A stretch of DNA of 64,000 nt from Muscardinus avellanarius (GCA_963383645.1 OY726557.1:127000603-127064602), one strand, 5' to 3'; counted from the first letter of the stretch, positions 30,434 to 42,488 are shown. Program-made: numbers and translations. The notes: a model not told the origin generated them from the letters alone.

Positions 30434-31880
30434 GTAGGAAAATGAAGTTGGCTCTCTTCCTCTGGCTCTTTGAGGGGTCTCCTCAGGACTGGTTGTGTTT
30501 TTTTTTTTTTCATGAAAGCTCAGAGTTTCTTATTATGGTTTCTCTGTAAAACGGTCTTCTTTCTCCCTCCCCTCACCCCTATGGTTTGGGGTGGCAAGGG
30601 TTGCCTCTCTTTCTAGCCCCAGGAAACAACTATTTCTTGTGTTACTCCCTGGGCACAATCTGGTAAATGGTCCTTTTCTGAAACTGTCTATATGACTCAG
30701 TTCAAGAATGTCTTCTGCTTCCTGCCAGGAACCAGATAGACTCATCTACTGTCTTCAGGTCATCCATTCACACCCAGACACATGATTGGAGGGATCTTGT
30801 TGACTTCATATTGTCCCCAGGATCTTGTCTTTGACGTGAACAGAAAGTAGTCTTGTGGGTGATACAATTTCCATTTCTGTACGGGAGAGGCTAGGTTTGG
30901 AAAAGTGCTAGTTGAGTTTGCTTCTCAGAATCAAAAGAGTGCTTGGGCTTACTCAGAGCTCTGCAAAAGGTGGGATAGAAGTCTTCTGTGCATAGAGTGG
31001 GGCGAGGTGAGTGGGGGCTCATTCCCTCCCAAATGTTTTCAGCTGGGCCCTGGTGCAATTTTTGTTTTACGAATAAGGCTGCTGTAGTTGGCCAGAATGT
31101 AAGGGGAAATTGCTCTCTCAACTAATTTTCAGCAAAGAGTTGAAGCAGCAATTCTAGAGCAATCAATGGGAATCTATTCCTTTTTGTTCCTTGACCCTTT
31201 TGTTATTTGCCCTGGTTTGCTGTAAAGTCCTGAGTTTCGAGAATCATGTGGGGAAGTGAGCGAGGCCCTGACCCTGTGTGAAGGGCTTCACTGAGGTACA
31301 GCCTGCCAATCAAACTCCCAGGCCTTCTTCTCCTTGGACCATTTACTTGCCCACCTCTACCTACAGCAGAACTCTGAGCCAGCTACCAGGCTGAGCAGAT
31401 TAATTGTCTCCTGTTTGTGCCTAATTCCAGGGCCCTGAACTTGCAGAAGCATGCCCCATTCCTGGCCAAAGGCTTGCCTTTCATTCCTGGCTGGCCTTCT
31501 TGTCTGAGGTTTGCCTTGGTGCTCCTGACTCCTCAGGGCTCTGGACTCCAGTTACCACTGCCATCCCCAGTGGCCCATGGGGCGAGCTGACACTGTGACC
31601 AGTTTCACTGTTTGCTTGATTGCTCCCCCATCTCGTCCTCCCTGTCTTCCTTTCCACTCCTCCCCAAACTGAGAAAGACACTTTCTCCTGGACATATTCT
31701 GTCTAAAATGTCAGCTGTCTCCCCTGCCCAGTATTCTCCACACCAAAATACATTCACCTTGATCTCCTATATAGTGATGTAATAATTACTCCAGTTTCAA
31801 TCTTTATCCATTTGGGTCATCAGTCAGTATTCATTCATTCTGCTATTTATTGAATAACTTTGAAGTATTCAACAGGTTCT
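30434..31880. other. Unique sequence, nothing assigned
   Basis: No element recognised. A T run at 30500-30511 and an L2/MIR-like TATTTATTGAATAACTTTG at about 31844 are the only landmarks. Confidence 0.4.
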
Positions 31881-32225
31881 CTCTGGTATGTGTCATTATT
31901 ATTATCTTTTTTTTTTGGTGCTGGGGATTAAGCATCCTATCTTGGACTTACTTTGTTTAAAAAATGCTCCCAGCCCTATTTACTTTTATTTTGAAGTATA
32001 GTCTCACTAAGTTGTTGAGGGCCACTCTAAGTGGCTGAGACTGGAATCCAACCTGTGATCCTCCTGTCTCAGCCTCTCAAGAACTGGGATGATAGATGTC
32101 TACCACCACCCTCAGGTTGTTATTGCCATTTTACACAGGAGGAAACTGAGTCAAAGAGTGACGAAGTAGCTGGCTGAGGGGCACAGGTCACACAATTGTA
32201 AATGCTGGGCTCAGGGTTTGACATG
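31881..32225 (-). repeat. MIR, antisense, split by a SINE
   Basis: TGTCATTATTATTATC on the left and TTATTGCCATTTTACACAGG AGGAAACTGAG on the right are MIR pieces on either side of the SINE at 31907-32115; CACAGGTCACACAATTG follows. Confidence 0.7.
31907..32115 (-). repeat. B1-dID-type SINE, antisense
   Basis: A T run, GGTGCTGGGGATTAAGC, TTTGAAGTATAGTCTCACT, GTTGTTGAGGGCCACTC and CCTCCTGTCTCAGCCTCTCA. Confidence 0.9.
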
Positions 32226-32554
32226 TTAGCACTTGAACTTTCAAACACCAGCACAATGCTATTCAAAATCTGCAACTATAAACTGTTCCTATGTAGAATT
32301 AGAATGTAGAATATGTTCATATGTAGGTCCTCAGCAGATTCCATCTCTCCTTCCCCAAACTCACACTTCCATGGGTTCTGCTCCAATCAGGTAAAATTGT
32401 GTGTGCAGGAAAGAGAGAGATGAACAGAGACAGGGGGAGACAACCTCAAGGGAGAAGAGTGGGGCGGGTGTGGGCAGAACCAATTCACCCTGAGATGATT
32501 TGCATCTGTAGCAGAAAGGGAGTACATGTCACGCTGTCACAGCCTTTTCCATAT
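32226..32554. other. Unique sequence, nothing assigned
   Basis: Purine-rich near 32405-32465; no element recognised. Confidence 0.4.
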
Positions 32555-32775
32555 TGACATAATAACAATCCCTTACTTTTGTTAGCACTTTGTAGTTTTC
32601 AAAGCACTTTCAAATCCATTAGCTCGTTTTATCCCCACAACAATCCTGCAAAGAGGCAAGAATTGTTATTCTCATTTTGCAGATGAACAGGCCCAGAGGC
32701 TACGTAACTTGTCCCAGTCATGGAGCCTGGATGAAAACTTAGATCCTCGACTCCTGTTCTGAATGCCTATGTACC
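32555..32775 (-). repeat. MIR (MIRc/MIR3-like), antisense
   Basis: TAGCACTTTGTAGTTTTCAA AGCACTTTC, ATTAGCTCGTTTTATCC, TCATTTTGCAGATGAACAGG and GATGAAAACTTAGATCC are in order. Confidence 0.82.
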
Positions 32776-32889
32776 ATGCATTTATTTCTCCAGCATCACA
32801 TTTTGAGCCACTTGGAAGATGGAAGGGCTTCCTAGACCCCCCCACCCCAAATCACTTACTCTTAGATTTTAGACTACCTTGACTATAGA

Positions 32890-33065
32890 AAGCAGTGGTC
32901 CTCAAATTCTATTTGGCACCAGGATCACCTGGAAGGTGATCCCATAGGTTTCTCTACCCCACTACCAGAGATTCTGATTCAAGAGGTCTAGGTGGGGCCC
33001 ATGAATCTGCATCATTCCCAGGTGATGATGATGCTGGCCTGGGGACCACACACCTTGAGACCACC
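32890..33065. mobile_element. MER5-like DNA transposon, best preserved copy
   Basis: GTGGTCCTCAAATTCTATTT GG, CACCAGGATCACCTGGAAGG, CAGAGATTCTGATTCAAGAG, GGTGGGGCCCATGAATCTGC and an inverted end CCACACACCTTGAGACCAC match the MER5A plan end to end. Confidence 0.85.
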
Positions 33066-34714
33066 CATATAAAGCAACACTTCATGGATATTACCTGGAT
33101 TTTTCTCACTGGGGCTCCCATTGTGGGCTAATAATAGTGCCTTTTGTGGGTCTCTCCCTGAGGTAAGAATTTTGTGTGTGTCTTGCTTTGTTGACTGACA
33201 GCTCAGTAGCCCAGAGAATGGGAAGAAAACCTCGGGCTTTTCGGTTCATACATACAAAAGGAAAATGTCCACGCATGAGATTATTAATTCATTGTTCAAT
33301 TAAGTTATGATCTCTAAAATTATCACAATATTTGGCTCGGAGGAAGGCAGCATTGAATAGCTTGTTCTATGTAATGTGTGAATAATGTAACTTTATTACT
33401 TTTCTCGCTAGTGAGTAATTGTGACTGACACATTGGCAATAACACAGATTACCTTCTTCCCCTCCCTCTCCCTATTTGTAGCACTGAGCATTTTTTTTTC
33501 TTGTCTCTGCTCTTTTCTTGTTCACCCCTATTCTGGCCCCAACCCCATTTTCCTGTGCAGTTTCTTCCCTGTCTTGCCTACAGAGAAGCCCCAAGGAAGG
33601 GGTGATAGAGTGAGGGACCATGTGTCAGAAAATGTGGGTGACTGGCATGTCCAGATCCAGGCCAGTAGGGGCCCTCAATAAAGCTCAGTGAGCTCCTGCT
33701 TACATTACTGCTGCATACTAACCCTTCATCTCTCATTTATTCACAGTCCCTGACACATCTACTTGGGGACAGTGGATCTGATGTTCAGCTGTCCTTTAAT
33801 AACAGGCATGAGCTGATCTGGGAGTTGCTGGTACAGCATGTGACAGGGTCCATGTATTCTGCTGAAGATAGGCTTTTCTCTGTTTCCTTATTCTTGATCC
33901 CTTTTCAATCCAGCATCTGTTCTAGCTGTCCAGTTTTGGGGAAGCCTACTACTCATCTGAGCTCTCTGCCCCCCACCCCACACCCTTGCCCCCATTTCTG
34001 TTTGCAGGTGTTCTGGGTTCCAAGGTTCCAAAGGGCTGATATCAGCACCTTGGACAGCTCCATGATTTCCCCATAAGATTGTCTATAGCATATTGGCTGT
34101 GGGTTAGAGGAATATGCTGACAACACCCCTTCAGTACTTATCTCCCTATGCCCAGCCACTCAGAGTCTATTTTTTTTTAATACCTTCACTGTTAAATCCA
34201 GTTAAAATATTATTTTGTCTTCTTTTTTTTCTCCTCCATCAGTATATATTTTTGTAGCAGCAACTATATTTATTTAGGCAGAACCCGGGTGCTGACAATT
34301 TAGCCACAGCATAGACAGAACAGGACAGGAAGGGCATATCCAATAGAAATTTTGTTTCATGTGGTTTAGTTATGTTCCCGCTTCGATGTCCCTGTTCATA
34401 CACCATATCTTGCCTCCTTCCATATCCTCAGAAAGTACTCTGTACTCTACATAAATCAGAACTGTGCTCTGGGGAATTCTTTCCTCTTGATATGAGCTCT
34501 GTTTTGGTGATCCAGCTTAGCTCTCTCCAAAGCTTCAGTTGGAAGGGAAAATAGCCTCTTTTTTTCTGGGCTGACGCAGCACCAAAGGCCAATTTGCATT
34601 CTGATGGTATTGTCTCCATTGCTATGGTCACAGGTTCAAAGGCTCTGCGTAGGGTGGAATCATTTCCCCCTTTAGTTTTCCTGAGTGGAGAAAACAGCAA
34701 GAGCTTCCAGTTGG
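33066..34714. other. Unique sequence; conserved-looking block 33100-33430
   Basis: 33110-33430 has ATTATTAATTCATTGTTCAA TTAAG (homeodomain plus SOX-type motifs) and GGGCTAATAATAGTGCC. From 33440 on, pyrimidine-rich unique DNA with no supported exon. Confidence 0.35.
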
Positions 34715-34862
34715 ACATCTCCTTTGTGCCAGACTCTGATATGTACTTTATGTGAATTATTCCAGTCAATCTCTCCTAATAATTAAATGCGGAAGGTGCC
34801 ACAGTTTTCCACTGTATACAGCTGGCTAGTGACAGAGCCAGAAGTCTTGACTCCAAGCTAGT
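34715..34862 (-). repeat. MIR fragment, antisense
   Basis: CCTTTGTGCCAGACTCTGAT ATGTACTTTATG and GCTGGCTAGTGACAGAGCCA GAAG fit reversed MIR; the middle is eroded. Confidence 0.7.
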
Positions 34863-36084
34863 ACTTCCACAATTCCATATCTGCCTGTCCTCCTGGGTGC
34901 AAAAATCTCCTGATGCCTAGGATACCTCTTATATGGACTTAAGCAAGAAGATGCAGCTGAGCTTCTTAGAAGGCGGGGCCAAATGGAGAGGTGTAGAAAA
35001 TTCTCTGTGGCATCAGGAAGAAAGATCACTTGGGCTAGAGAGGCTAGAAAGTTTTTATGGAGGAAACAAAGCCTGACTTGGGCCCCCAGGGTTGAAGATT
35101 TGTCTTTTCCCCCCCTCAAAAAACAAACATAACAGGAAATCAAGTTGTTTTGGTTAGCATCACCTTGGCAACACCTGGAAGAGTGTAATGGGTGGAACCC
35201 AGTACTTCCTCATAAAGTGCTTTCTACACCCTGTTTCTACCCTGCCTGGACCACTTGCTCCCTGTTTATAAAGAATGGTATTTCAAACAGACAAACAAAC
35301 AATGAAAATGCACATCCTTGGCCCTGGGCTACAGGTCTGGGCTCTCTTTTCATACCTTGCCAGTCCTCTTTCCACTATGCACAAGGGAGAAGCAGAAAGA
35401 GAGGGTATGTGCTTAGGGAAGAAAGCTAGCATAGCACCTCATACATCCCTGAGATAAAATTGCTCCACTTAAAGGTTTTAGCTTCTGTGCTCCACTTCTC
35501 CTAAACTTCTCTGAGATCAGCAATCTTCTGGTCTGAGCATGAGCACAAATAACACTTTTTAAGGGTTGACTTTTTGCTTCTTTGCTCAGTAAGCGGGATT
35601 GAACCTTGAACTTGGGTCCCAACAATACAGGCTGATCAGCTCTGCCTCTGAGCAGGTACAGCAAGTGCAACATTGCCTCTTGTGGAAGGGCATCTGCTCT
35701 CAAAGCCTTTCACAGGGAGTGTTCAGTGCTTCCCTCAAAGGTAGAGGTGTAGCCCCACCAGAACACATCACAATCTCCAGCTTTTTACTCTCCGTCCCAT
35801 GTAAGTGAATGATATATATGAGGGTTAGGCTTGGGGATTATATTAAAGTTTAGAGGGAGCAGAGAAATTTTCTCATTAAAATGGCTGAGCTGGTTGGGTA
35901 GCTTTCAGTACCTCAGCACCTCTGAGCTCCTGGGCCATGAAAGAGTGGGGCTGGGAGGCTGAATGGTGGCTAAAGGCCTGGAGGAGGAGTCTGGTGGGGT
36001 GGGGAAACATGGAGGTTGGGCTCCCACTATATATCCCCAGAGATGAATGTGTCATATTGGAGTGACCAGAGACCTAGTGTCAGA
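34863..36084. other. Unique sequence; possible ancient ID-like trace at 35585-35680
   Basis: GCGGGATTGAACCTTGAACT TGGGTCCC and CTGCCTCTGAGC resemble a reversed tRNA-derived SINE, too diverged to assign. Otherwise nothing. Confidence 0.35.
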
Positions 36085-36255
36085 AGTCAGACAGATATAG
36101 TTCAAAGACAAGGTTCTGTCACCAGCTGAATATTTGGTCAGGTTACCAGATCTGTTAGGGTCTCAGCTTCTTCATCTGGAAAGTGGGAAAAGAAATACCT
36201 GTGCTTCCTTCCTCTGGTGGTGATTGTGAGAATCTGAAGAGTGATGGGTGTGAAA
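36085..36255 (+). repeat. MIR SINE, sense
   Basis: GTCAGACAGATATAGTTCAA, CTCAGCTTCTTCATCTGGAA AGTGGG and GGTGATTGTGAGAATCTGAA follow the sense order. Confidence 0.75.
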
Positions 36256-36455
36256 ACACGTGGCCCAAGTGAGAAGCCCTGCCCTCCTCTCCAAGACAAC
36301 TCCTTTGGTTCATTATTCCCAGTGTGAAAGCAATAAACAACAGCTTGGTTATTTGTAAGAAAGGAAAGATCAGGAGGCCTTCAGGTAGTGGGAGGTATCA
36401 GTGAAGGGAGTGGTGAGACTGCCATAAAACCCAGAAATGAGTACATGTTTGTACA

Positions 36456-36528
36456 CACAAGTTTTTTACCCTAATATGACGTTTGAATATAATGCACCAA
36501 TAAAAACATTTAAAAGAAAAAAAACAAT
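36456..36528 (+). repeat. Very short L1 3' tail insertion
   Basis: CAAGTTTTTTACCCTAATAT GACG and AATATAATGCACCAATAAAA are almost identical to the insertion at 3622-3685; 73 bp only, followed by an A-rich tail. Confidence 0.75.
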
Positions 36529-36639
36529 AAACAATATACTTCTGAACAAAAACCCAAATATCCCCAAGCCAAAAGCCAGGCCTGCTAGTGTGACAGAGGG
36601 GGTACAGCTCAACTCTGTTATCATTTCAAGAGTGATGGG

Positions 36640-36800
36640 GAAAATCATATACAACTCTGAATTCCAATTTTCTCATTTGTAGACATGGGAGTGGGAATTA
36701 GACAATTCCTTAGAATTAGGAGATAATGGATGCTTAGTGAGCGCCCAGGGCATGGCATGCACTAAGCTCTCAATAAATGTAGACCACTATTGTTGTTATT
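36640..36800 (+). repeat. MIR SINE fragment, sense
   Basis: CAATTTTCTCATTTGTAGAC ATGGG, GGCATGGCATGCACTAAGC and TCTCAATAAATGTAGACCAC are MIR 3' landmarks. Confidence 0.7.
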
Positions 36801-37294
36801 TTTATCTTTGAGTTAATTATCTTTGTTTACTGTGGAGAAAAATACCCATTTTTAAAAAATGAGGAAACAGGCAAGTGGCACCTGACATATAACAGATGCC
36901 TTATAAATAAATGTCTTCCTTTTTCCCTCTCCTGGGACTCATTCTCTTGAGAACTCAGTGGTGCCTAAATGCTGAAATTAACCCTACAAGAAAAGGGTAT
37001 GAAGTCACTAGACATGTTGGAGCTCTGCCTTCATGTTGGGCTCATAACAGGACTCATCCTGCCTCCTGAATCTCATTGCTTTTGGATTTTTGTATTAGCT
37101 ATTGTCCTAGAACTAGCACTGCCTGCTCTGTTTTCAGCACCCCTTACCTGTCTGGGCCCTCTTAGTCTTGGTATGTATCTGGGGCCTTGTTTTGTCACTG
37201 TTTATGGTCTTGGCTGGATGGGCGGAGCTATTACCTGTGTGCCTCTTCAAGGCAGTAGAGGGAACAGGAATAACCAACTGGGAGTCCAAGTTAT
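36801..37294. other. Unique sequence, nothing assigned
   Basis: An L2/MIR-like tail (ATATAACAGATGCCTTATAA ATAAATG) sits at about 36889-36915; the hydrophobic frames at 36969-37356 are unsupported. Confidence 0.35.
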
Positions 37295-37495
37295 CCAGCC
37301 TTGACCTTGAATCCCGGTTTAACCACTTACTGTGTCACCTTAGGCAAGCTGCTTAATGTCATTGGGTCTCACTGATATATCAGTACAATGACAGTGATGC
37401 CTACTTCATGACATTACTGAAGGACAAAAAGAGATGACACATAAAAGTAAGTGGGATGGCAGGTAGGTATTTAATAAATACTGCTTTCTCCTTTC
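37295..37495 (+). repeat. MIR SINE, sense
   Basis: CCTTGAATCCCGGTTTAACC ACTTACTGTGTCACC, GGCAAGCTGCTTAATG and TAGGTATTTAATAAATACTG. Confidence 0.83.
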
Positions 37496-38249
37496 CTCTT
37501 TGTTCCTGTGACTTGAAGCCTGATTAAGGGAAGGGTAGAAGTTAGGGTAGTGAGTTGCCTCTCCTTCACAAGATGCCTCAGTCCCTATCTCCCATCTCGT
37601 ATTCAGCTCCGGATCCCATCACTCTTATCTCCTCCTTATACTCTGGAAAACTCACAGTGAAAAAAGTTTTTTAGTTGGATGAGTGAAGAACAGAACTTCC
37701 TCGCTGGTGTGCTGAGTTTTTATTTCCATATGGATTGATTTAAGAGTAACTGGGAAAATTCAGTAATTAGTAGTAGCAGCATTAGGGAATCATGTCGTGA
37801 TCACTTGCTTTTTACTTCTTTCTAAAAGCTCCAAATGTGATTACTAGCTCTGTCATACTCTCCCCTGGCCTTATGTTTCCCCTTGCACACTGCAGAGTCC
37901 TTCTGAAGCACTCTGGGTCAGCCTTTGGGCATTCGTCTCCCTTTTCTTCTCTTTTCCTTTCTTCTGCCCAGGTCTCTGTCCATTTGTTTATTCAGAGATC
38001 CAGCAGCCACATATAGCTAGCTTTCTCACTTGCAAATTATACCTATGTATTTATTTAAATTCAAATAAAAATAAATAATGCTTAAATCCTGATAAAAATG
38101 TGGCTAGGACTCTCTGGGCCAATGAAATCCTACTTGAAGGGTAGAGGACCTACTTCTCACTCTTAAGCTGGATGCCTCTGCAGATTGGTCACTTAAAAAT
38201 GTTCAAAATACAAACAAATAATTTCCTTACCAAATACTAATAAGTGACT
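37496..38249. other. Unique sequence, nothing assigned
   Basis: AT-rich toward the right; no element or exon recognised. Confidence 0.4.
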
Positions 38250-38350
38250 CCATTCATTCATCCAACCAACCAACCATCCATCCATCCATCCATCCATCCA
38301 TCATCCAGTAAACATTTATGCCATATCTATGGTGTACCAAACCTAGCACT
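38250..38350 (-). repeat. L2-type 3' end, antisense, with (CATC)n expansion
   Basis: CATTCATTCATCC, then ATCC repeats (to about 38308), then AGTAAACATTTATGCCATAT CTATGG and CCTAGCACTAGGC. The microsatellite probably grew from the L2 terminal repeat. Confidence 0.75.
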
Positions 38351-38539
38351 AGGCTTTTGGAATGCCCCCATAGCTGGGAAGACTGAAAAGTGGACTGATG
38401 ATCACAGTACAGTTTGAAACATACTAAGAGCACAAGGAAGGCATGAAAAATAATATCTGGATCAGTAGGAAGAAAGGGAAAGCTTCTCTGAGGAGAGATG
38501 CTTGAACTAGAAACATTTAGTTCTTTTTCTGACAGGGAA

Positions 38540-39270
38540 TTAGAAACCAGAAAATATAAATAACTGAAAAAACTTAGTATCAGAACAATAAATAACCCAA
38601 TCAATAGATGAGAAATTGAACTAAGTATACATTTTTCAAAAGAAGAAATAAAAATGACCAACAGACATAGGTAAAAATGTTTAACATCTTTAGAGATCAA
38701 GGGAATGCAAATCCAAACTACAGTGAGATTTCATCTCATTCCAGTTAGAACAGCAGTCATCAAGAATGTGTATAATTATAAAAATGCTGGTGAATATGTA
38801 GGGAAAAGGCACACTTATATATTGCTGGTGAAATTTTAAATTAGTACAAACACTATGGAGATCAGTATAGAAGTTACTCAAAAGACTAGGAGTGGAACTT
38901 CCATATAACCCAGCAATAGTTAGAGTACTAGAGTGATACATGCATACCCATGTTTATAGTTGCATGATAACCAAATTATAGAACCAACCTAGGTGTCTGT
39001 TAACAGATTAACAGATAAAGAAAATGTGGTATATACACACAGTGGAGTTTTACTCATCTAAAAAGATGAGTAAAATTATGTCATTTACAGGAAAATGGAT
39101 GGAACTTGAGAATACCGTGCTAAATGAGATAATCCAGACTCAGAAATCCAAGAATCATGTTTTCTCTCATATATGGAAACTAGAGAGAACTAAAGGAAAG
39201 GAAAGGGACCTCATGAAAATAGGAGTGTGATCAATAGAGTAGTGAAAGGGGATTAGAAGAGGAAGGAGAG
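38540..39270 (+). mobile_element. L1 LINE 3' fragment, sense
   Basis: Degraded end of L1 ORF2: AATGCAAATCCAAACTACAG, TATAACCCAGCAATAG, GGTATATACACACAGTGGAG and AAAATGGATGGAACTTGAGA. The frame 39024-39230 begins MWYIHTVEFYSS, the well-known C-terminal L1 reverse transcriptase region, but upstream frames are broken. It ends in a purine-rich L1 3'-UTR. Confidence 0.9.
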
Positions 39271-39590
39271 AAAAAAGGGACTATGAGGCTGGGACCAGAG
39301 CCTGCCGAGCGGCGAGGCTGGTGCCGGGGCCCGTGAGGCTGGTGCCAGGGCCTGCTGCACAGCAAAGGGCCAGCAGGCCCCTGCAATCATGCGGTTTGGA
39401 TGCACTTGAAGGTGCAGCTGCCTCACCCCATCTCTCAGCAGGTTCCCAGATCCAGGTGGTGTCTATTTAAAAAATTGGGTTTGAGTGGATCATCTCGTCA
39501 AAGTCACTCACCTTCTGACAGTCAGGATTTTGGCAAATGGAAATCAGTGTGGAAAATAAAAGAAGGACTTCCAAGGAAGAGATAAACTGT
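39271..39590. other. GC-rich segment of unknown origin between two L1 fragments
   Basis: 39283-39400 is GC- and CpG-rich with near-repeated GAGGCTGGTGCC units; 39400-39590 has an open 61-codon frame. It matches neither the L1 on its left nor the one on its right as I know them. It may be an L1 5' region, a transduced piece or an unrelated retroposed cDNA. Confidence 0.5.
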
Positions 39591-40390
39591 AATTGATGTG
39601 GAGAAGTAGAAACTCTAATACATTATTGGTGGGATTGCAAATTAATGCAACCACTTTGAAAAACAGTATGAAAGATCCTCAGAAGAATAAAAACAAACTT
39701 ACCATATGATCCAGCAATACCACTCATGGGTATCTACCCAAAATATTGAAAACCAAACTACCAAACCAATGCACGAGTATCTACGTTCATAGCTGCACAA
39801 TTCTCATTCCCAAACTATGGAACCAGCCAAGATGTCCATTGGCAGATGAGTGGATTACAAAACTATGGGATATGTACACAATGGAATTTTACCCAGCCAT
39901 AAAGCAGAACAAAATTATTGTATCTATAGAAAAATGTCACAAAAATAAGGAATCAGATACTTTCCCTAATATGAGAAAACTAGGGAGAAATGGGTAATAG
40001 TAGGAATTCTAGATGAAGAAGGAACCCTATAGGGGAGCAATTAAGGTGACCTATCTGGGAAGGGGGAAGATGGACACTCTTTAAAGCCCACGATGTACTT
40101 GAACCAACAGATCAAAGTCATCACTAAATCAAGCATGGGAAGGAGGGAGGGGGAGGCAATGGGATGGGGATTGGATAAGGGCTAATGGGGTGATATGTGC
40201 ATGTATATCTCCACAAGTTTTTTTATTCCATTAAGGTGTATGACTACAATGCACCAATAAAAATGTATTTAAAAAGGGGACATGCAGAGGGCACAAACTA
40301 AATTGTATCATGTGTACAGATAAACGTATCACTAGAAATTTCACTCTTATGTATAATCATAATCCACCAATAAAAATTTAAAAAGATGAA
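39591..40390 (+). mobile_element. Second L1 LINE 3' fragment, sense, with two 3' tails
   Basis: ORF2 end landmarks: ACATTATTGGTGGGATTGCA, CCATATGATCCAGCAATACC, GGGTATCTACCCAAAATATT and GAATTTTACCCAGCCATAAA. A first 3' tail ends at about 40265 (GCACCAATAAAAATG). A second tail-like unit at 40277-40385 ends CCACCAATAAAAATTTAAAA. Confidence 0.88.
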
Positions 40391-41284
40391 AGAATAAAGA
40401 GTATTTAACTTCACAGAGTGCTTTCATTTGTATGCATATGGCACGCGGTATCAGAATCTAATGTTTTTACCTTCTCAAATTTGGGGAGAGAATTACAATG
40501 TTCTGAAAATGGTGGAACTCAGAACAAGAAAATAACTGGCTTTGCTTAGGGGTTTAGCACTGACTTCTCAGATCTAAGAACACAGAACATTTATGTAATC
40601 TCATGTCCTCTTGACAAAATTTTCCATGCCAGAGAGATTGGAACTGGAACACTTTGTTAATTCATAAAGAACTGAAAACAAACTCAACATCCCTTTTTGT
40701 TCCACTACCTCCTGTTACTGGGAAAGCTTTCTTGTCTGTCCTTTGATTGCAGCTAAAGTCAGTCTTCTTAGGTGATTCAGAAACTCTTGCTGTTTCACCC
40801 CCCTTCTTGTTCAAATAAACTTAAGATGATAGAATTGCTCTGTATTCTATCCTGAGTCTGCCTGGGCTCACAGAATCTACACAAGACTTAAAAATCACGT
40901 CTCCATGGATGTTTAGAAACGTTAATAAAAAGCTGAAGTACACAGATGGGGGAGCTAGCCATGTTGCCATAGATGGGCTAGAGAGGATTGCTATGTCAGT
41001 ACATTATGCCATGGATAATGCCTTCTTATCTCTCCTTCACTTAGCCCACACTTTCTCATCACTGTAGTCATTTGGTGGCAAGTTGTGGTCATGGATCATT
41101 AGCCCTGATGAGTGAGAGCTCAGCCTGAGGGCATGAAGTTCATTTAGTGTAGGAACTTTGGTGAGGTTACTGGTGTAGCAGGGGGGAACCACTCTGTAAG
41201 ACGACTTTGGTCTTTAAAAGCCAAGTGGAGTCAGGAGCATCATTCAGTCTCCCCACAGCTCCAGCAACAGAAGGCACAGTGTTT
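40391..41284. other. Unique sequence, nothing assigned
   Basis: No repeat or supported exon recognised. Confidence 0.4.
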
Positions 41285-41395
41285 AGATATTATTTAATTA
41301 TCATCTACTTTTCTAGACCATGTTTTGTTTATTGCTGCATCCCCAGGGCTTGGGACAGTGCAGTTTAATGACTTTGTGGTGGATAGATTAAGATT
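41285..41395 (+). repeat. L2 3' end fragment, sense
   Basis: TTGTTTATTGCTGCATCCCC AGGGCTTGGGACAGTGC is the typical L2 terminal motif. Confidence 0.65.
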
Positions 41396-42488
41396 CACAG
41401 GTAATAAGAGAGGGATCTCCATTTGTCCTCCTGGTGTTTCTCAGCCCTGGGCTGTGTTGCTAAAGTCTGCAGCTTCTTTGTGACTTGGCTATCCCCCAAT
41501 CATTCCAATGCCCAGTCAAGAGAGACACTTCAGTGCTAATGAATCTGGAGACTTAAGCTCTGAAGGGCCACCTGTCAGATGAGATTTGCCTTCAAAGGCC
41601 ACTGGCTCTGACCTTTTGATAACATTTTAAAAAAAGAAACCTATGTATTGACTGACTCAGTCCTATTTCCAATGAAGGTCTGAGCAGTTATTTGTACATC
41701 TATTTGAATTTCTTGCTTCTTTTATTTTTCTATTTCTTGGTAAGCATAAAGGAAAGATAGTTCCTTTGCTTGACCAAACCTCATTTAAAAATTGTTTGTA
41801 TTTTTTTAATGGAACCCAATCCCTTAAGCCTTTAAAAAGTAGCCTCCACTGTGCTCAATAAACCATTTCCAATGTGGCAGCTTCTAATTCAGGAGAGTTC
41901 AGAAGACAGATGCTAAACAACCACCAATTGCATCCCAGGACAGTTGTCGGAAAGTCTCAGGGTACTGCAAACTAGAGATGTGATCAGCTAATCCCAACTC
42001 TTTTCTTGTGTCTGCTCTGCTAGCTGGCCCAACTGTGCAATTAGTATTCTCTCTGTTGTTGATTTTGTTCAAATATATTGGGCCCATGAATCACCTACTT
42101 TCCAACTCATCTGTCTGGATCAGTCAATTACAAAGTTATTTTTGAGCCACTAGGATTCTTGTGAAATAGACACTAGAAGGAGCAAAACTCATTTCAGGTT
42201 TGACCTCTGTGGCTGGGATCTGAGAAAGCTTAGTTTGCTTACACTTCATGGCCATCCAATCCAATCTGGCCTGCAGAATAGAAAGGCCACTTGTTTAATT
42301 GGGAACACTTTAATATAGATATCCATTAACTTATGCTAAATTACAGTAAAACATCTATGGAGGAACTTGATGTGACATCTGCATGAATACTAAATAACTT
42401 CATTACGATCAGCACTGTGACAATGAATATGAAATGAACGTACACAGAGAAGACAATTAATCTCCCACCTTCCCAAGCCATTACTGTT
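41396..42488. other. Unique sequence; AT-rich patch 42280-42480
   Basis: 42280-42480 (CTTGTTTAATTGGGAACAC, GATATCCATTAACTTATGC, GACAATTAATCTCCC) may be conserved and directly borders the minus-strand frame at 42489. Confidence 0.35.

Noticed and set aside
34361..34700. CT-rich and ATG-bearing segment suspected as a promoter
   Set aside because: No CpG island, TATA-initiator pairing or downstream exon could be supported.
39024..39230. Short frame with clear reverse-transcriptase C-terminal residues
   Set aside because: Only the end of L1 ORF2 remains, with broken upstream frames; no active element.
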